NCBI GenBank assembly: GCA_963580285.1 | Contig: OY757015.1 | Coordinates: 135,509,804 to 135,573,803 of the forward strand | Reading direction: 5' to 3' | Length of the DNA: 64,000 nt | DNA from: Lucinisca nassula | Lineage: Eukaryota > Mollusca > Bivalvia > Lucinida > Lucinidae | The notes under the pieces: generated by a model | Databases searched by the model: none | What the model was told of the DNA's origin: nothing | Seen by the model: the letters and a program-made list of their open reading frames with translations, nothing else | Shown here: in pieces, positions 11,200 to 22,009 of the stretch | How the letters are laid out: each line of letters begins with the position of its first letter | How positions within the stretch are numbered: position 1 is the stretch's first letter | Made by a program: the position numbers and the translations under genes

Positions 11200-11580
11200 T
11201 TTTATAGAAAAATTAATACAGATGAAAATAGCTGAATTTGAAAACAACATAGAGCCTGAAATGGCAGTTCATAATGAGTTGCCCCATCTAGATCTGAACT
11301 GTTTGCCCTCTAGTCTTTGAATTTTCAATATGATATTGCCTTGATGAAACGTTGTTTTAATGTTGCAGAAGCAGATTTTGTTATCAACTTTTTGTGCTTG
11401 AAGGGTTGAACTCTCAAGAGTATGTCAAGGTTTCGTTTCTAAGACAGGTATGGTAGTTGTCAGCCCCTTTCTCTGTCTGTCTTGGAGTTGGATTCTCTGG
11501 TTACCAGCCAACAGCTGCCAGTGTCATAGTTCTCCATGAAAACCTATAAAAAATGTTAAATGTATTATTAATGAGTATGG
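11200..11580. other. Unassigned, apparently single-copy DNA
   Basis: No repeat family, RNA gene or coding frame recognised. Confidence 0.5.
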
Positions 11581-11594
11581 ATATACCTTTATGT

Positions 11595-11925
11595 ACCGGC
11601 CCCGATAGCTTAGTTGGTAGAGTGTCCGCTCCCGGGAACAGGAGGTCACGGGTTCGATCCCGGGCCGCGATATACCAAAGCTGTTAGAAATGGTACTAGC
11701 TGCTCCTCGCTTGGCACTCAGATTTACTGGGTAGAGCTAGGCCTGGTCGACCCAGTATCAGGATAATGTGACTGGGTGTGGTATCATGTAATGTGTCTGG
11801 GACATGATACTTCAGTGAAGCAGCACTATAAAAGTGAGCATTGAGCTCCCTGTCGCAACCAGACACCGTCGTGATATGACTGAAAAATTGTTGAAAGAAC
11901 GTTAACCACGAATTCACACACACAC
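11595..11925 (+). mobile_element. SINE-A copy with tRNA-like head
   Basis: Plus-strand SINE of 331 bp. The head at about 11595-11672 has A box TAGCTTAGTTGGTAGAGTG and B box GGTTCGATCCC. The tail is 'gaacgttaaccacgaattc' plus (CA)n. A perfect 14-bp target duplication, ATATACCTTTATGT, lies at 11581-11594 and 11926-11939. The duplication argues that this is a retrotransposed SINE and not a tRNA gene. Confidence 0.92.
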
Positions 11926-11939
11926 ATATACCTTTATGT

Positions 11940-12580
11940 TATTTTGCTTCTAAATATAAACGCGGCACAAGTTTTGGGATTTCCTGTTTGCCATCCTAAC
12001 AAAGAAATGCTTCCAAATGGTGGCAACACTTAAATAAAAAAACTTGCTCCCTTAAAGACTTAAGAGGCCTCAAGGGAACATGGTCTTTTAGAACAAATGC
12101 CAATGTAATGGGAGGCAAATTCTTGATAACATTAATCATCCCTGAAAGTACTCTCATTTATATGCATGTTCTTTGCATGCATGCATGCATTTAGAAATCC
12201 TGAATTTAACCAAGTTGTTTTTTAAATACAGTACTAAAGTAGTTCTCACTGAAAATAAGGGAAATTCTTTTTGACACTATCTAACTCACTATCACAAAGT
12301 TCATGGAAAACAACTCTCTCACCCCTGTAGGAATTCTTTCTACTTGTAGCCTAATAGTGAATATATATTGAGACAGACATAAATGAGCAAACAGTGCAGT
12401 CCCAGATCCTTAGAACAGTCTTATCAGAGGTTACACTATCTGTCATTTGATCCCCATCTTTTGGCAAATACCTGGATTATAAAACCACACTCTTCCATTT
12501 CCGAGACAATAATCATAATTAATAGTTATTATTGTATGTGTCCAAGTCTTAAGAATTTTTAAGAAAGTATAGAACTTTCT
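11940..12580. other. Unassigned DNA with a PAL67 half-site
   Basis: Mostly unrecognised. At 12389-12413 'gagcaaacagtgcagtccca' matches one arm of PAL67. A short GCAT run (catgcatgcatgcat) lies near 12177. No gene seen. Confidence 0.45.
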
Positions 12581-12581
12581 C

Positions 12582-12850
12582 AGCCCCCGCCCATCGGGGC
12601 TTGAAGAAATAGATGGGCTGCATGATGCCTCCACGCAGAGCTGAAACCGCCCCACACATGAGTACTGGTAAACAGCTTAAAGTCGGACCGTCCATGCTTA
12701 TAAACCCTATTGGTTTCATTGGGTGGCAGGGCTTGAGATGTCATTTCATCTCAATGTCATGTCAAAGTCCTATAAAATTGGAAGCAACGTCTCCAAAATG
12801 ACCTTTACAGTGTTGGCGGGGAAGTTAAACCGCAAATCAATCAAACAAAA
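12582..12850 (+). mobile_element. SINE-B copy with internal deletion
   Basis: Head 'gcccccgcccatcggggctt', tail 'ggggaagttaaaccgcaaat' plus caaac. About 30 bp around the usual 'gaggatctaagcctgcccag' segment is missing, which makes it shorter than other copies. Confidence 0.85.
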
Positions 12851-12851
12851 T

Positions 12852-13088
12852 AGAACTTTCTGTATTTGTTCTTGACTATTTAGCTAACATTCTAAAGACT
12901 TACTAAAAGACTTGATCACAGACAGATGTGCTTTCAAGGTGCAGATCAGTGTTCCTTCATAGTGCACTTCCTCACTTATGTAGTAGGTCGAATTTTGAGC
13001 CACTGGACTGTCGGACACTGAAATGTTGATATCATATTATGGGTTATGTTCAAATGAAAGACTGAATACGTTAATTGCCCTCATTATT
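12852..13088. other. Unassigned DNA
   Basis: No recognisable repeat or gene between SINE-B and SINE-G. Confidence 0.4.
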
Positions 13089-13285
13089 GGGATGTATGGA
13101 TGACTTGTTATTTTACATTCTTTTCAACATTATTTTCGTCATACCAAGACGATCATAGGCTGATAATGAAATGTTGTGTGCAATGGAATCCAGTTGACGT
13201 TTAAGAAGATTTTGCATCAAGTGGGGTGAACTCAGGACTGCTAGATCAGTAGGCCAGCACTTAACCCACTGAGCTACCATGGTTC
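13089..13285 (-). mobile_element. SINE-G copy with tRNA-like head
   Basis: The minus strand starts ccatggtagctcagtgggtt (A-box-like), continues 'ggcctactgatctagcagtc' and ends 'gttgaaaagaatgtaaaata' before a catccat-like tail. It matches the SINE at 38936-39132 along its length, including 'caaaatcttctaaactgtaa' in that copy. Confidence 0.75.
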
Positions 13286-13324
13286 TGCCTCAACACTGGG
13301 AAGCTTTAATCCATTACTTCAACT

Positions 13325-13985
13325 TCCATTGTGGAAGTTTGAAAATACTTGAGGGTCACTGATGAGGCCTAATTGGCCGAAACTAGCTTGTCTGGCCCAG
13401 AAAACATGCACACTTCATATTTTCTGTGGTGTATCCCTTGCTTCCAAAGGATAACCCTTTTATAGAACATATTTAACTTCACTACAGTTGATGTCTGGGA
13501 ATGTGTGGTCGCAGTAAACAGTCTTCCTGTCCTACATCATAGTGTAATTTGTATTTTCTTGTCCTTTGGGATCATTGATGCCATTGTGGAAGTTTGATAA
13601 TACTTTAGGGACAATGATGAGGCCTAATTGGCCGAAACTAGCTAGTTTGGCCCAGAAAACATGCACACTTCATATTTTTCAGTTCTGCGGTGTATTCCTT
13701 GCTTCCAAAGGATAACCCTATTATAGAACATATTTAACGTCACTGCAGCTGATGTCTAGGAATGTGTGGCGGCTGTAAAAAGTCTCCCTGCCCTACATTA
13801 TAGTGTAATTTGTATTTTCTTATCCTTTTGGATCATTGATTTCATTGTGGAAATTTGAAAATACTCGAGGGTCACTGATGAGACCTAATTGGCCGAAACT
13901 AGCTAGTCTAGCCCAGAAAACATGCACACTTCATATTCTCTAGATCTGTGGTGTATTCCTTGCTTCCAAAGCATAACCCTTTTAT
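13325..13985 (+). repeat. R1 tandem array, about 2.5 units
   Basis: Units begin 'ccattgtggaagtttgaaaa' at about 13327, 13581 and 13842, a period of about 255-260 bp. Each holds 'ggcctaattggccgaaacta', 'gcttccaaaggataaccct' and 'agtgtaatttgtattttctt'. The last unit is cut off by the element starting near 13993. Confidence 0.85.
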
Positions 13986-14237
13986 AAAACATATTTATGC
14001 CCCCAACTTCGAAGAAGTTGTGGGGGCATATTGGTTTTGCCCTGTTCGTCCGTCCGTCCTTACGTCCGTCCCACTTTTTACTGCATAGCATAACTTTAGA
14101 ACCATGGGTGCTAGGTTTTTGAAATTTCATATATGGATTCCTCATGAAAAAATAATTGACCCGTGTTTTTTTTCTCGTCAGGATTATGCCCCTTTTTTGA
14201 GTTATGCCCCTTTGCAAAAAATACTATGAAATCTTGT

Positions 14238-17200
14238 AAGCAAGATATCTCAAAAACTGTTTGAGCTATTGCCCTGAAACTTTACATGCTGGTTGGGGAT
14301 GATGAGTAGATGAACTGATTAACTTTTGAAAAAAATCCGAAATTTTTTTCTTGAGTTATGGCCCTTTGAAATTTTTCGCGTTTTAAGTTTGTAAGCAAGA
14401 TATCTAAAAAAACTATTTGAGGTTTTTTCCCCGAAACTTCACAGACTTGTCGGGGATGATGAGTAGATGAACTGATCAACTTTTGAAAAAAATCCGATTT
14501 TTTTTTCTTGAGTTATGGCCCTTAGATTTTTTTCGTGTTTTCAGCTTGTAAGCAAGATATCTCAATAATTGTTTGAGCGATTGCCCTGCAACTTTACAAG
14601 CTGGTTTGGGATGATGTGTAGATGAACTGATTAACTGTTGAAAAAAAATCCTATATTTTTTTCTTGAGTTATGGCCCTTTGAAATTTTTCGCGTTTTAAG
14701 TTTGTAAGCAAGATATCTCAAAAACTATATGAGGTTTTTCCCCAAAACTTCACAGACTGGTTGGGTATGATGAGTAGATGAACTGTTTAACTTTTGAAAA
14801 AAATCCAATTTTTTTTTCTTGAGTTATGGCCCTTTGATTTTTTTCGTGTTTTCAGCTTGTAAGCAAGATATCTCAAAAATTGTTTGAGCTATTGCCCTGA
14901 AACTTTACAGGCTGGTTGGGGATGATGAGTAGATGAACTGATTAACTTTTGAAAAAAATCCGAAATTTTTTTCTTGAGTTATGGCCCTTTGAAATTTTTC
15001 GCGTTTTGGCATCCTTCCGTCCTTCCGTCCGTCCCACTTTTTACTGCATAGCATAACTTTAGAACCATGGGTGCTAGGTTTTTGAAATTTCATATATGGA
15101 TTCCTCATGAAAAAATAATTGACCCGTGTTTTTTTTCTCGTCAGGATTATGCCCCTTTTTTGAGTTATGCCCCTTTGCAAAAAATACTATGAAATCTTGT
15201 AAGCAAGATATCTCAAAAACTGTTTGAGCTATTGCCCTGAAACTTTACATGCTGGTTGGGGATGATGAGTAGATGAACTGATTAACTTTTGAAAAAAATC
15301 CGAAATTTTTTTCTTGAGTTATGGCCCTTTGAAATTTTTCGCGTTCTAAGTTTGTAAGCAAGATATCTAAAAAAACTATTTGAGGTTTTTCCCCGAAACT
15401 TCACAGACTTGTCGGGGATGATGAGTAGATGAACTGATCAACTTTTGAAAAAAATCCGATTTTTTTTTCTTGAGTTATGGCCCTTAGATTTTTTTCGTGT
15501 TTTCAGCTTGTAAGCAAGATATCTCAATAATTGTTTGAGCGATTGCCCTGCAACTTTACAAGCTGGTTTGGGATGATGTGTAGATGAACTGATTAACTGT
15601 TGAAAAAAAATCCTATATTTTTTTCTTGAGTTATGGCCCTTTGAAATTTTTCGCGTTTTAAGTTTGTAAGCAAGATATCTCAAAAACTATATGAGGTTTT
15701 TCCCCAAAACTTCACAGACTGGTTGGGTATGATGAGTAGATGAACTGATTAACTTTTGAAAAAAAATCCAATTTTTTTTTCTTGAGTTATGGCCCTTTGA
15801 TTTTTTTCGTGTTTTCAGCTTGTAAGCAAGATATCTCAAAAATTGTTTGAGCTATTGCCCTGAAACTTTACAGGCTGGTTGGGGATGATGAGTAGATGAA
15901 CTGATTAACTTTTGAAAAAAATCCGAAATTTTTTTCTTGAGTTATGGCCCTTTGAAATTTTTCGCGTTTTGGCATATTGGTTTTGCCCTGTTCGTCGGTC
16001 CGTCCTTCCGTCCTTCCGTCCGTCCCACTTTTTACTGCATAGCATAACTTTAGAACCATGGGTGCTAGGTTTTTGAAATTTCATATATGGATTCCTCATG
16101 AAAAAATAATTGACCCGTGTTTTTTTTCTCGTCAGGATTATGCCCCTTTTTTGAGTTATGCCCCTTTGCAAAAAATACTATGAAATCTTGTAAGCAAGAT
16201 ATCTCAAAAACTGTTTGAGCTATTGCCCTGAAACTTTACATGCTGGTTGGGGATGATGAGTAGATGAACTGATTAACTTTTGAAAAAAATCCGAAATTTT
16301 TTTCTTGCGTTATGGCCCTTTGAAATTTTTCGCGTTTTAAGTTTGTAAGCAAGATATCTAAAAAACTATTTTAGGTTTTTCCCCGAAACTTCACAGACTT
16401 GTCGGGGATGATGAGTAGATGAACTGATCAACTTTTGAAAAAAATCCGATTTTTTTTCTTGAGTTATGGCCCTTAGATTTTTTTCGTGTTTTCAGCTTGT
16501 AAGCAAGATATCTCAATAATTGTTTGAGCGATTGCCCTGCAACTTTACAAGCTGGTTTGGGATGATGTGTAGATGAACTGATTAACTGTTGAAAAAAAAT
16601 CCTATATTTTTTTCTTGAGTTATGGCCCTTTGAAATTTTTCGCGTTTTAAGTTTGTAAGCAAGATATCTCAAAAACTATATGAGGTTTTTCCCCAAAACT
16701 TCACAGACTGGTTGGGTATGATGAGTAGATGAACTGATTAACTTTTGAAAAAAATCCAATTTTTTTTTCTTGAGTTATGGCCCTTTGATTTTTTTCGTGT
16801 TTTCAGCTTGTAAGCAAGATATCTCAAAAATTGTTTGAGCTATTGCCCTGAAACTTTACAGGCTGGTTGGGGATGATGAGTAGATGAACTGATTAACTTT
16901 TGAAAAAAATCCGAAATTTTTTTCTTGAGTTATGGCCCTTTGAAATTTTTCGCGTTTTAAGTTTGTAAGCAAGATATCTAAAAAACTATTTTAGGTTTTT
17001 CCCCGAAACTTCACAGACTGGTCAGGGATGATGAGTAGATGAACTGATTAACTTTTGAAAAAAATCCGATTTTTTTTTCTTGAGTTATGGCCCGTAGATT
17101 TTTTTCGTGTTTTCAGCTTGTAAGCAAGATATCTCAATAATTGTTTGAGCGATTGCCCTGCAACTTTACAAGCTGGTTTGGGATGATGTGTAGATGAACT

Positions 17201-17915
17201 GATTAACTGTTGAAAAAAATCCTATATTTTTTTCTTGAGTTATGGCCCTTTGAAATTTTTCGCGTTTTAAGTTTGTAAGCAAGATATCTCAAAAACTATG
17301 AGGTTTTTCCCCAAAACTTCACAGACTGGTTGGGTATGATGAGTAGATGAACTGATTAACTTTTGAAAAAAATCCAATTTTTTTTTCTTGAGTTATGGCC
17401 CTTTGATTTTTTTCGTGTTTTCAGCTTGTAAGCAAGATATCTCAAAAATTGTTTGAGCTATTGCCCTGAAACTTTACAGGCTGGTTGGGGATGATGAGTA
17501 GATGAACTGATTAACTTTTGAAAAAAATCCGAAATTTTTTTCTTGAGTTATGGCCATTTGAAATTTTTCGCGTTTTAAGTTTGTAAGCAAGATATCTAAA
17601 AAACTATTTTAGGTTTTTCCCCGAAATTTCACAGACTGGTCAGGGATGATGAGTAGATGAACTGATTAACTTTTGAAAAAAATCCGATTTTTTTTCTTGA
17701 GTTATGGCCCTTAGATTTTTTTCGTGTTTGCAGCTTGTAAGCAAGATATCTCAATAATTGTTTGAGCGATTGCCCTGCAACTTTACAAGCTGGTTTGGGA
17801 TGATGTGTAGATGAACTGATTAACTGTTGAAAAAAATCCTATATTTTTTTCTTGAGTTATGGCCCTTTGAAATTTTTACGTTTTAAGTTTGTAAGCAAGA
17901 TATCTCAAAAAACTA
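14238..17915 (+). repeat. Four-phase higher-order repeat array (A-B-C-D)
   Basis: Basic unit about 155 bp, each starting 'aagcaagatatct' and holding 'gatgatgagtagatgaactg' and 'cttgagttatggccc'. Four diverged types alternate in fixed order: A at 14238, B at 14393, C at 14550, D at 14706, A again at 14861, so the higher-order period is about 623 bp. The block leader+A-B-C-D-A is repeated at 963 bp (starts 14071 and 15034, measured at 'ccactttttactgcatagca') and 991 bp (16025). The third block then extends through about two further A-B-C-D cycles to 17915. Confidence 0.85.
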
Positions 17916-18049
17916 CGGTTTAGGATTTGATTCAACGATGACCACATACAAATTTGGACCCATAGTTCATGAACAGTATCTTAGAGCATTACAGTTACAT
18001 GAAAAACACTGGATAAAAGATGCAAGGTATTATGCTTCTTTGTTTTTCG

Positions 18050-18140
18050 CGGAAGAATAGTTTGTGGAACTTAATGCATGCTTGCTTAAGACAGGTTGCT
18101 CGCTTAATAAAGGTGGCCACTAAGACAAGTTTGACTGTAT
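18050..18140. mobile_element. MITE remnant ending TTTGACTGTA
   Basis: Contains 'cttgcttaagacaggttg', 'cgcttaataaaggtggccac' and the terminal aagacaagtttgactgta. This resembles the mariner-type MITE ends seen in many animal genomes (ACAGT..AACCTGT.TTAAG). Embedded in the 3' part of the satellite element; a second remnant lies at 52373-52432. Confidence 0.5.
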
Positions 18141-18339
18141 CTCTAAAACTGTATGAGCTATTATCCTGTAACTTAAAAAACTAGTAGGGGGTGATAAATA
18201 AACGACCTGATTAACTACAGCTTTTCTTGTGTAATTTCAGCATTACAGCCACATAAAAACAAGATATCTCAATTACTGTTAGGGACAAGCAGTGTTAGGG
18301 TCAAGCAGTTGGGGGCATTGTGTCTCATAAACACTGGCT

Positions 18340-18745
18340 CTAGTTAACTTTTCCTTCAGAATTCACTTTAATAGAATGCTTCTAGAGAAATAGTCTCAAC
18401 TAGTAAAGGAGCATGATTCAGATTCAGAGTCAAGCACACTTTGTCTTGATATGTGGATTCATTATAGTTTATACAGTCAATTATGGATATCTCAAAACCA
18501 AAGTATAGCTCAAACTACTGATTTCACAAGTACATTTTCTGGTCCATTTGAGATACCAGTAGTATAAGAGTACAGTTGAACTGTAATGACTAGAGGCCCA
18601 AGTGGGCCAGAATCACTCATCTGGATGAGGATGATCATATATATTACATTGTACCTTGGTTGCCATCTTGTCTTATCAGATCACATTGCTTTAATTTAAA
18701 ATTTATCAGTTCTGAATCTGCATGCTGCCTTGATGCTTCTTATTA
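18340..18745. other. Unassigned DNA with degenerate repeat remnants
   Basis: At 18460-18575 'tatacagtcaattatggata' and 'gagtacagttgaactgta' look like decayed transposon ends. At 18595-18680 'gaggcccaagtgggccagaa' and 'ggttgccatcttgtcttatc' look like a decayed HL start. No gene. Confidence 0.4.
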
Positions 18746-18749
18746 AGTT

Positions 18750-19490
18750 GCCAGCCTCGGTAGCTCAGTTGGATGCGCGTCTGACTGGTGATCAGGACGC
18801 AGGTTCGATTCCTGCCGGGGTCGGCAACATTCTTTCGTGGAGATTGATCATGAAATCTTTTATACGGCCATTTTCCCCCTTCCGCTGATTCAAGAAGGGC
18901 AGTTGTCAGTTTCTGGCAAAAGAATGTGCACTGTACTGGTTAACCGCTTACATATAATAAAAATCAAAAATGAGTTCCCCTAAGAGCAATGAAGAAAGAA
19001 AGAAGATGGGTCATACTACGTAGTTTCGGCTAATAAAGCCTCATCAGTGACCCTGTAATGATCCGGCAAAGAAAGCCAGAGGAAACATACCGCAATTTTG
19101 CAAATTTCGAACAGGCAGTCAATACAAAGACTGATATAAATCAAATTGGGGTCCAAAAATTAAAAACCTGTCTAGAATATAAGGCTAAACCAAAAATTTA
19201 TTTCTGATTTCTCAGAATATTCACGCTGATCTCAAAGGACCAAAAGCAAAATATAAACTACACTATGGTTGATGTACGGGGAGACGTTTTACGGCCGCCA
19301 CACGGCACAACACCAGCTGCAGTGAAGGCAAATAAAAATCAAAAATGAGTTCCCCTAAGAGCAATGAAAACATTCATAAGAAAGAAGATGGGTCTGCCTG
19401 CCCAGGAAAGTGTGGATAGGTAAACTGACCGGTTCAAAAATGACCTAAAACAGTGTTGACTGGGCTGTTAAACTCCAAACTAACAACGAC
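18750..19490 (+). mobile_element. SINE-C copy interrupted by an R1 insertion
   Basis: The tRNA-like head at 18750-18825 has A box TAGCTCAGTTGGATGCGCG and B box GGTTCGATTCC. The SINE continues to about 18955 and resumes at 19394 (tgcctgcccaggaaagtgtg), ending 'gggctgttaaactccaaact'. The break falls within 'cgcttacgtataagcctgct', which is continuous in the copies at 37058 and 50336. Confidence 0.85.
18956..19393 (-). repeat. R1 unit flanked by about 57-bp direct repeats, inside SINE-C
   Basis: The direct repeats (18956-19012 and 19331-19393) share 'aataaaaatcaaaaatgagt', 'tcccctaagagcaatgaa' and 'gaaagaagatgggtc', with a small indel. Between them is one R1 unit in the same orientation as the copy at 4-275. 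The flanks are far longer than usual target duplications, so they belong to the inserted unit or reflect a tandem array reduced to one unit plus. Confidence 0.75.
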
Positions 19491-19499
19491 AACTTCTAA

Positions 19500-20000
19500 T
19501 TAAGTTTCTGAACAGCTAAGTCTGATTTAGGATTTATGAAGAGATGATGTTGGTGCAGAGTTGAGGTGTATAGTTTGTAAGGGCAGAGCTATCGTTTGCA
19601 GCTGCTTTTGGCAGTAGATTTGGTTTGAAGGTTTTCAAAATGGCCTTCTTGCAGGCCATCCTGCATATCACAACAAAACAATTTTAGCAATTGTAGATTT
19701 CCATGTCACCCTGATGCCTCTCATTAAGTTCAATCCAACTTCTGACTTATAGTTTAGGAGATGTTATTTGAATAGTAAGGTAAATAATAAGGTTCTATCT
19801 GGTACACATACCTTTACCCGAGTCTTTAACATAAACAAATTCTAAGTCACTGACCTTGACCTTGAGGTCATGGGCAGGGGTGGGAGTACTGCTGAATAAA
19901 ACTTTGGACCTATATCTGTCGTCATACCAAATATGAACCAAATCCAACTCATGGGTTGGAAAATATGAGTTCATGTTCTATCTGGCCTTAACCTGAGTTT
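19500..20000 (+). repeat. Degenerate HL core and GACC unit
   Basis: 19640-19770 carries 'aaaatggccttcttgcaggc' and 'gatgcctctcattaagtt', a decayed HL-type unit. 19800-20000 is a GACC unit (tgaccttgaccttgaggtca; 'taccaaatatgaaccaaatc') like those at 35.7-37.8 kb. Confidence 0.55.
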
Positions 20001-20012
20001 AACATGATTTGT

Positions 20013-20528
20013 CAGCCCCCACCCATCGGGGCTTGAAGAAATAGATGGGCTGCATGATGCTTCCACGCAGAGCTGAAACTGGCCCGCACACGAGTACTGG
20101 TAAACCGCTTAGAGGAACTAAGCCTGCCCAGCCAAAGCCATGCGAGTCGGCCCGTCCATGCTTATTAATCCTGTTGGTTTCATTGGGCGGCTACCGTGTG
20201 AAATGTGTAATGCAATCGTTATTTTTTCCACCTGAATTCGCCTATCAGAGTACACCAGGCCCCGTTTCTTAATCGTTGGCATCTGACGGGCAAACAGACC
20301 TGGTTTCGCCTTCTAAAAACATTCTATCGTGTTTTCTTAGAGGATCTAAGCCTGTCCAGGTCAGACCGTCCATGGTTATAAACCCTATTGGTTTCATTGG
20401 GCGGTAGGGCTTGAGATGCCATTTCATCTTAAAGTCTGGTCGAAGTCCCACAAAATTGGAAGCAACGTCTCCAAATGACCTTTACGGTGTTGACTGCGAT
20501 GTTAAACTTCAAATCAAACAAACAAACA
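20013..20528 (+). mobile_element. SINE-B copy with internal duplication and 145-bp filler
   Basis: A perfect 12-bp target duplication, AACATGATTTGT (20001-20012 and 20529-20540), marks both ends. Inside, the SINE runs to about 20190, is interrupted by about 145 bp of unrelated DNA (20191-20335), then restarts upstream at 'cttagaggatctaagcctgt', so the segment 20107-20190 is partly duplicated at 20336-20403. Open frames here are artefacts. Confidence 0.85.
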
Positions 20529-20540
20529 AACATGATTTGT

Positions 20541-21485
20541 GTGTGAGTATGTACACATACTAGTACAGATAGAGGTTTGAATGCACAGAAAACTATATCC
20601 TCCAGGCATCATCCTATGAGGGGGAGTAATAATAAAGAGTCTATCTACCAGATAAAATTGGTTGGTGTCCCTAAATGTGTCTTATCACATGGAATAAGAA
20701 TAAATATGGTTTATGAATGTGGATCTGAATGGTTTCTGAGATATAGGGCAGCACAAATTGGGGGACCCTGCCATTTTTTATTATTCCCCATTATAAGTCT
20801 ATGGAAATCACCCGGTAAACAACAAAGAGCAAGTCTAAAAATAGAATGCTGTGTTCCATAAGATTTAACAGCTTGTGAAACTTACTTAACAAGGTAAAAG
20901 CCGGTATCATACATTGCCGACAAAAGGCACCTATGGCCGTCAGCCAGGATGTTGACGAGAGTCCCCTATGGCAGTGAAGGGCTTAACAATACATACTCTT
21001 AGGTAGCTGATGGCCTATTCACAAATGAGATTTCCTGCAATGCCATCTATTTGCAGCAGCAAATTGTTTTCCTTAGTGCTTGTTATTTGTTTGCCAATCA
21101 GAAGATACATTGCTATGTAAGGTTGTCCCACAACTTAAATGTAAAAAAAATCAAAGTACTGAAAGTACTGAGGAAAGTTGATTTATGATGAATACTTATT
21201 ATGATAACAATGTCAGTCGTAGATCAAGCTGTTGTCTTGATATTTTGTTAACAAGGTCCCAGAGGGTTAAAAAAATTTGACGAAGAAAAAAATGATTCAT
21301 CGATTGTTTAGAGTTTGAATGGAAGTGTAGAAAAAGAAGAAACAACAACAACCCCACCCCTCCCCCACCTACCGTTACCTGCTGCAAGGACAACAGGCCT
21401 TGCCCAAATGTAAGTCAATATCAGCTGGACTCCCCAATGACACAAGATACACATCACCTTTGCCTTATCCAACCAACCCCACGAA
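20541..21485. other. Unassigned, apparently single-copy DNA
   Basis: A fragment at 20690-20800 (cttatcacatggaataagaa; tttctgagatatagggca) resembles the units at 39900-40080. The rest shows no repeat or convincing coding frame. The frame at 20577-20861 overlaps that fragment. Confidence 0.45.
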
Positions 21486-21499
21486 AAACGGAAGAAAGG

Positions 21500-21764
21500 C
21501 CTCGATAGCGCAGTGGTTAGTGCGCTCGACTTATGATCGAGAGGTTGTGCGTTCGAATCCGGCCACCGGTATCGAGGTGTGTCCTTGGGCAAGACACGTA
21601 ATGACACTGCCCCACTCCACCCAGGTGTAAATGGGTAGCAGTGGTGTAAAAGCCACTGCCTCTCTCTCGCGCGCGCGTGAAAACACCTGGAATGAGTGTT
21701 CGAGAGCGATTCAATAAGCTTGAAGCTTTCATCGCAATCGAACTAAAATAAATTAGTATAAACT
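21500..21764 (+). mobile_element. SINE-D copy with well-preserved tRNA-like head
   Basis: The head at 21500-21577 folds well: a 7-bp acceptor-like stem (cctcgat/atcgagg), a D arm (cgcagtggttagtgcg) and an anticodon arm ctcga-cttatga-tcgag with a UAU anticodon (Ile-like). The body has 'gtgtccttgggcaagacacg' and 'cacccaggtgtaaatgggta', a motif pair common in conserved-domain SINEs. A perfect 14-bp target duplication, AAACGGAAGAAAGG, lies at 21486-21499 and 21765-21778. Its tail lacks the GTTAAAC motif of the other SINE families here. Confidence 0.9.
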
Positions 21765-21840
21765 AAACGGAAGAAAGGAAGAAATATAAATGTGTCTGCT
21801 AATTTCTTCATGGTAAAACCATAAATTTATAGATTAGCTG

Positions 21841-22003
21841 AGTGAGTGTTTGAGTTTTACGTTCCACCAACAGCTATAGGGACATACGGAGAAAGGACCT
21901 CGGTTTAAAAGACTCATCCGAAAGTCTGGAGAAGCCTGGGATCGATCCTGCGACCCCTAGTTTACAAGGCGAGTAGCGAAACCACTACACCACAGAGGCT
22001 TGT
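21841..22003 (-). mobile_element. SINE-E copy
   Basis: Same family as 9185-9343. On the plus strand it runs from agtgagtgtttgagttttac to 'accactacaccacagaggct'. No clear target duplication. Confidence 0.8.
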
Positions 22004-22009
22004 ACATTC

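Larger units (their letters stand above)
13993..18335 (+). mobile_element. Element of about 4.3 kb built of higher-order satellite
   Basis: Starts with a hairpin (tatgcccccaacttcgaaga, complementary to the following gttgtgggggcata) and a GTCC-rich leader. It then has a long tandem array (14238-17915) and a degenerate 3' part ending near 'gcagttgggggcattgtg' (about 18307). The hairpin start, pyrimidine-rich microsatellite and tandem core recall the HL plan in reverse order. There is no coding sequence; minus-strand frames of 60-104 codons recur because the repeat recurs. The right boundary is approximate. Confidence 0.6.

Noticed and set aside
13903..16672. Minus-strand frames of 60-104 codons recurring with near-identical protein
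   Set aside because: They are translations of the A-B-C-D satellite and its leader; recurrence comes from the DNA repeat.
13325..17915. CRISPR-like regular repeats
   Set aside because: Repeats are 155-260 bp, directly abutting and without unique spacers; the genome is clearly animal.
20880..20990. Second piggyBac end (ggcagtgaagggcttaac)
   Set aside because: TTAA is present, but no matching inverted end is found and GGGC before TTAA does not match the expected tip.
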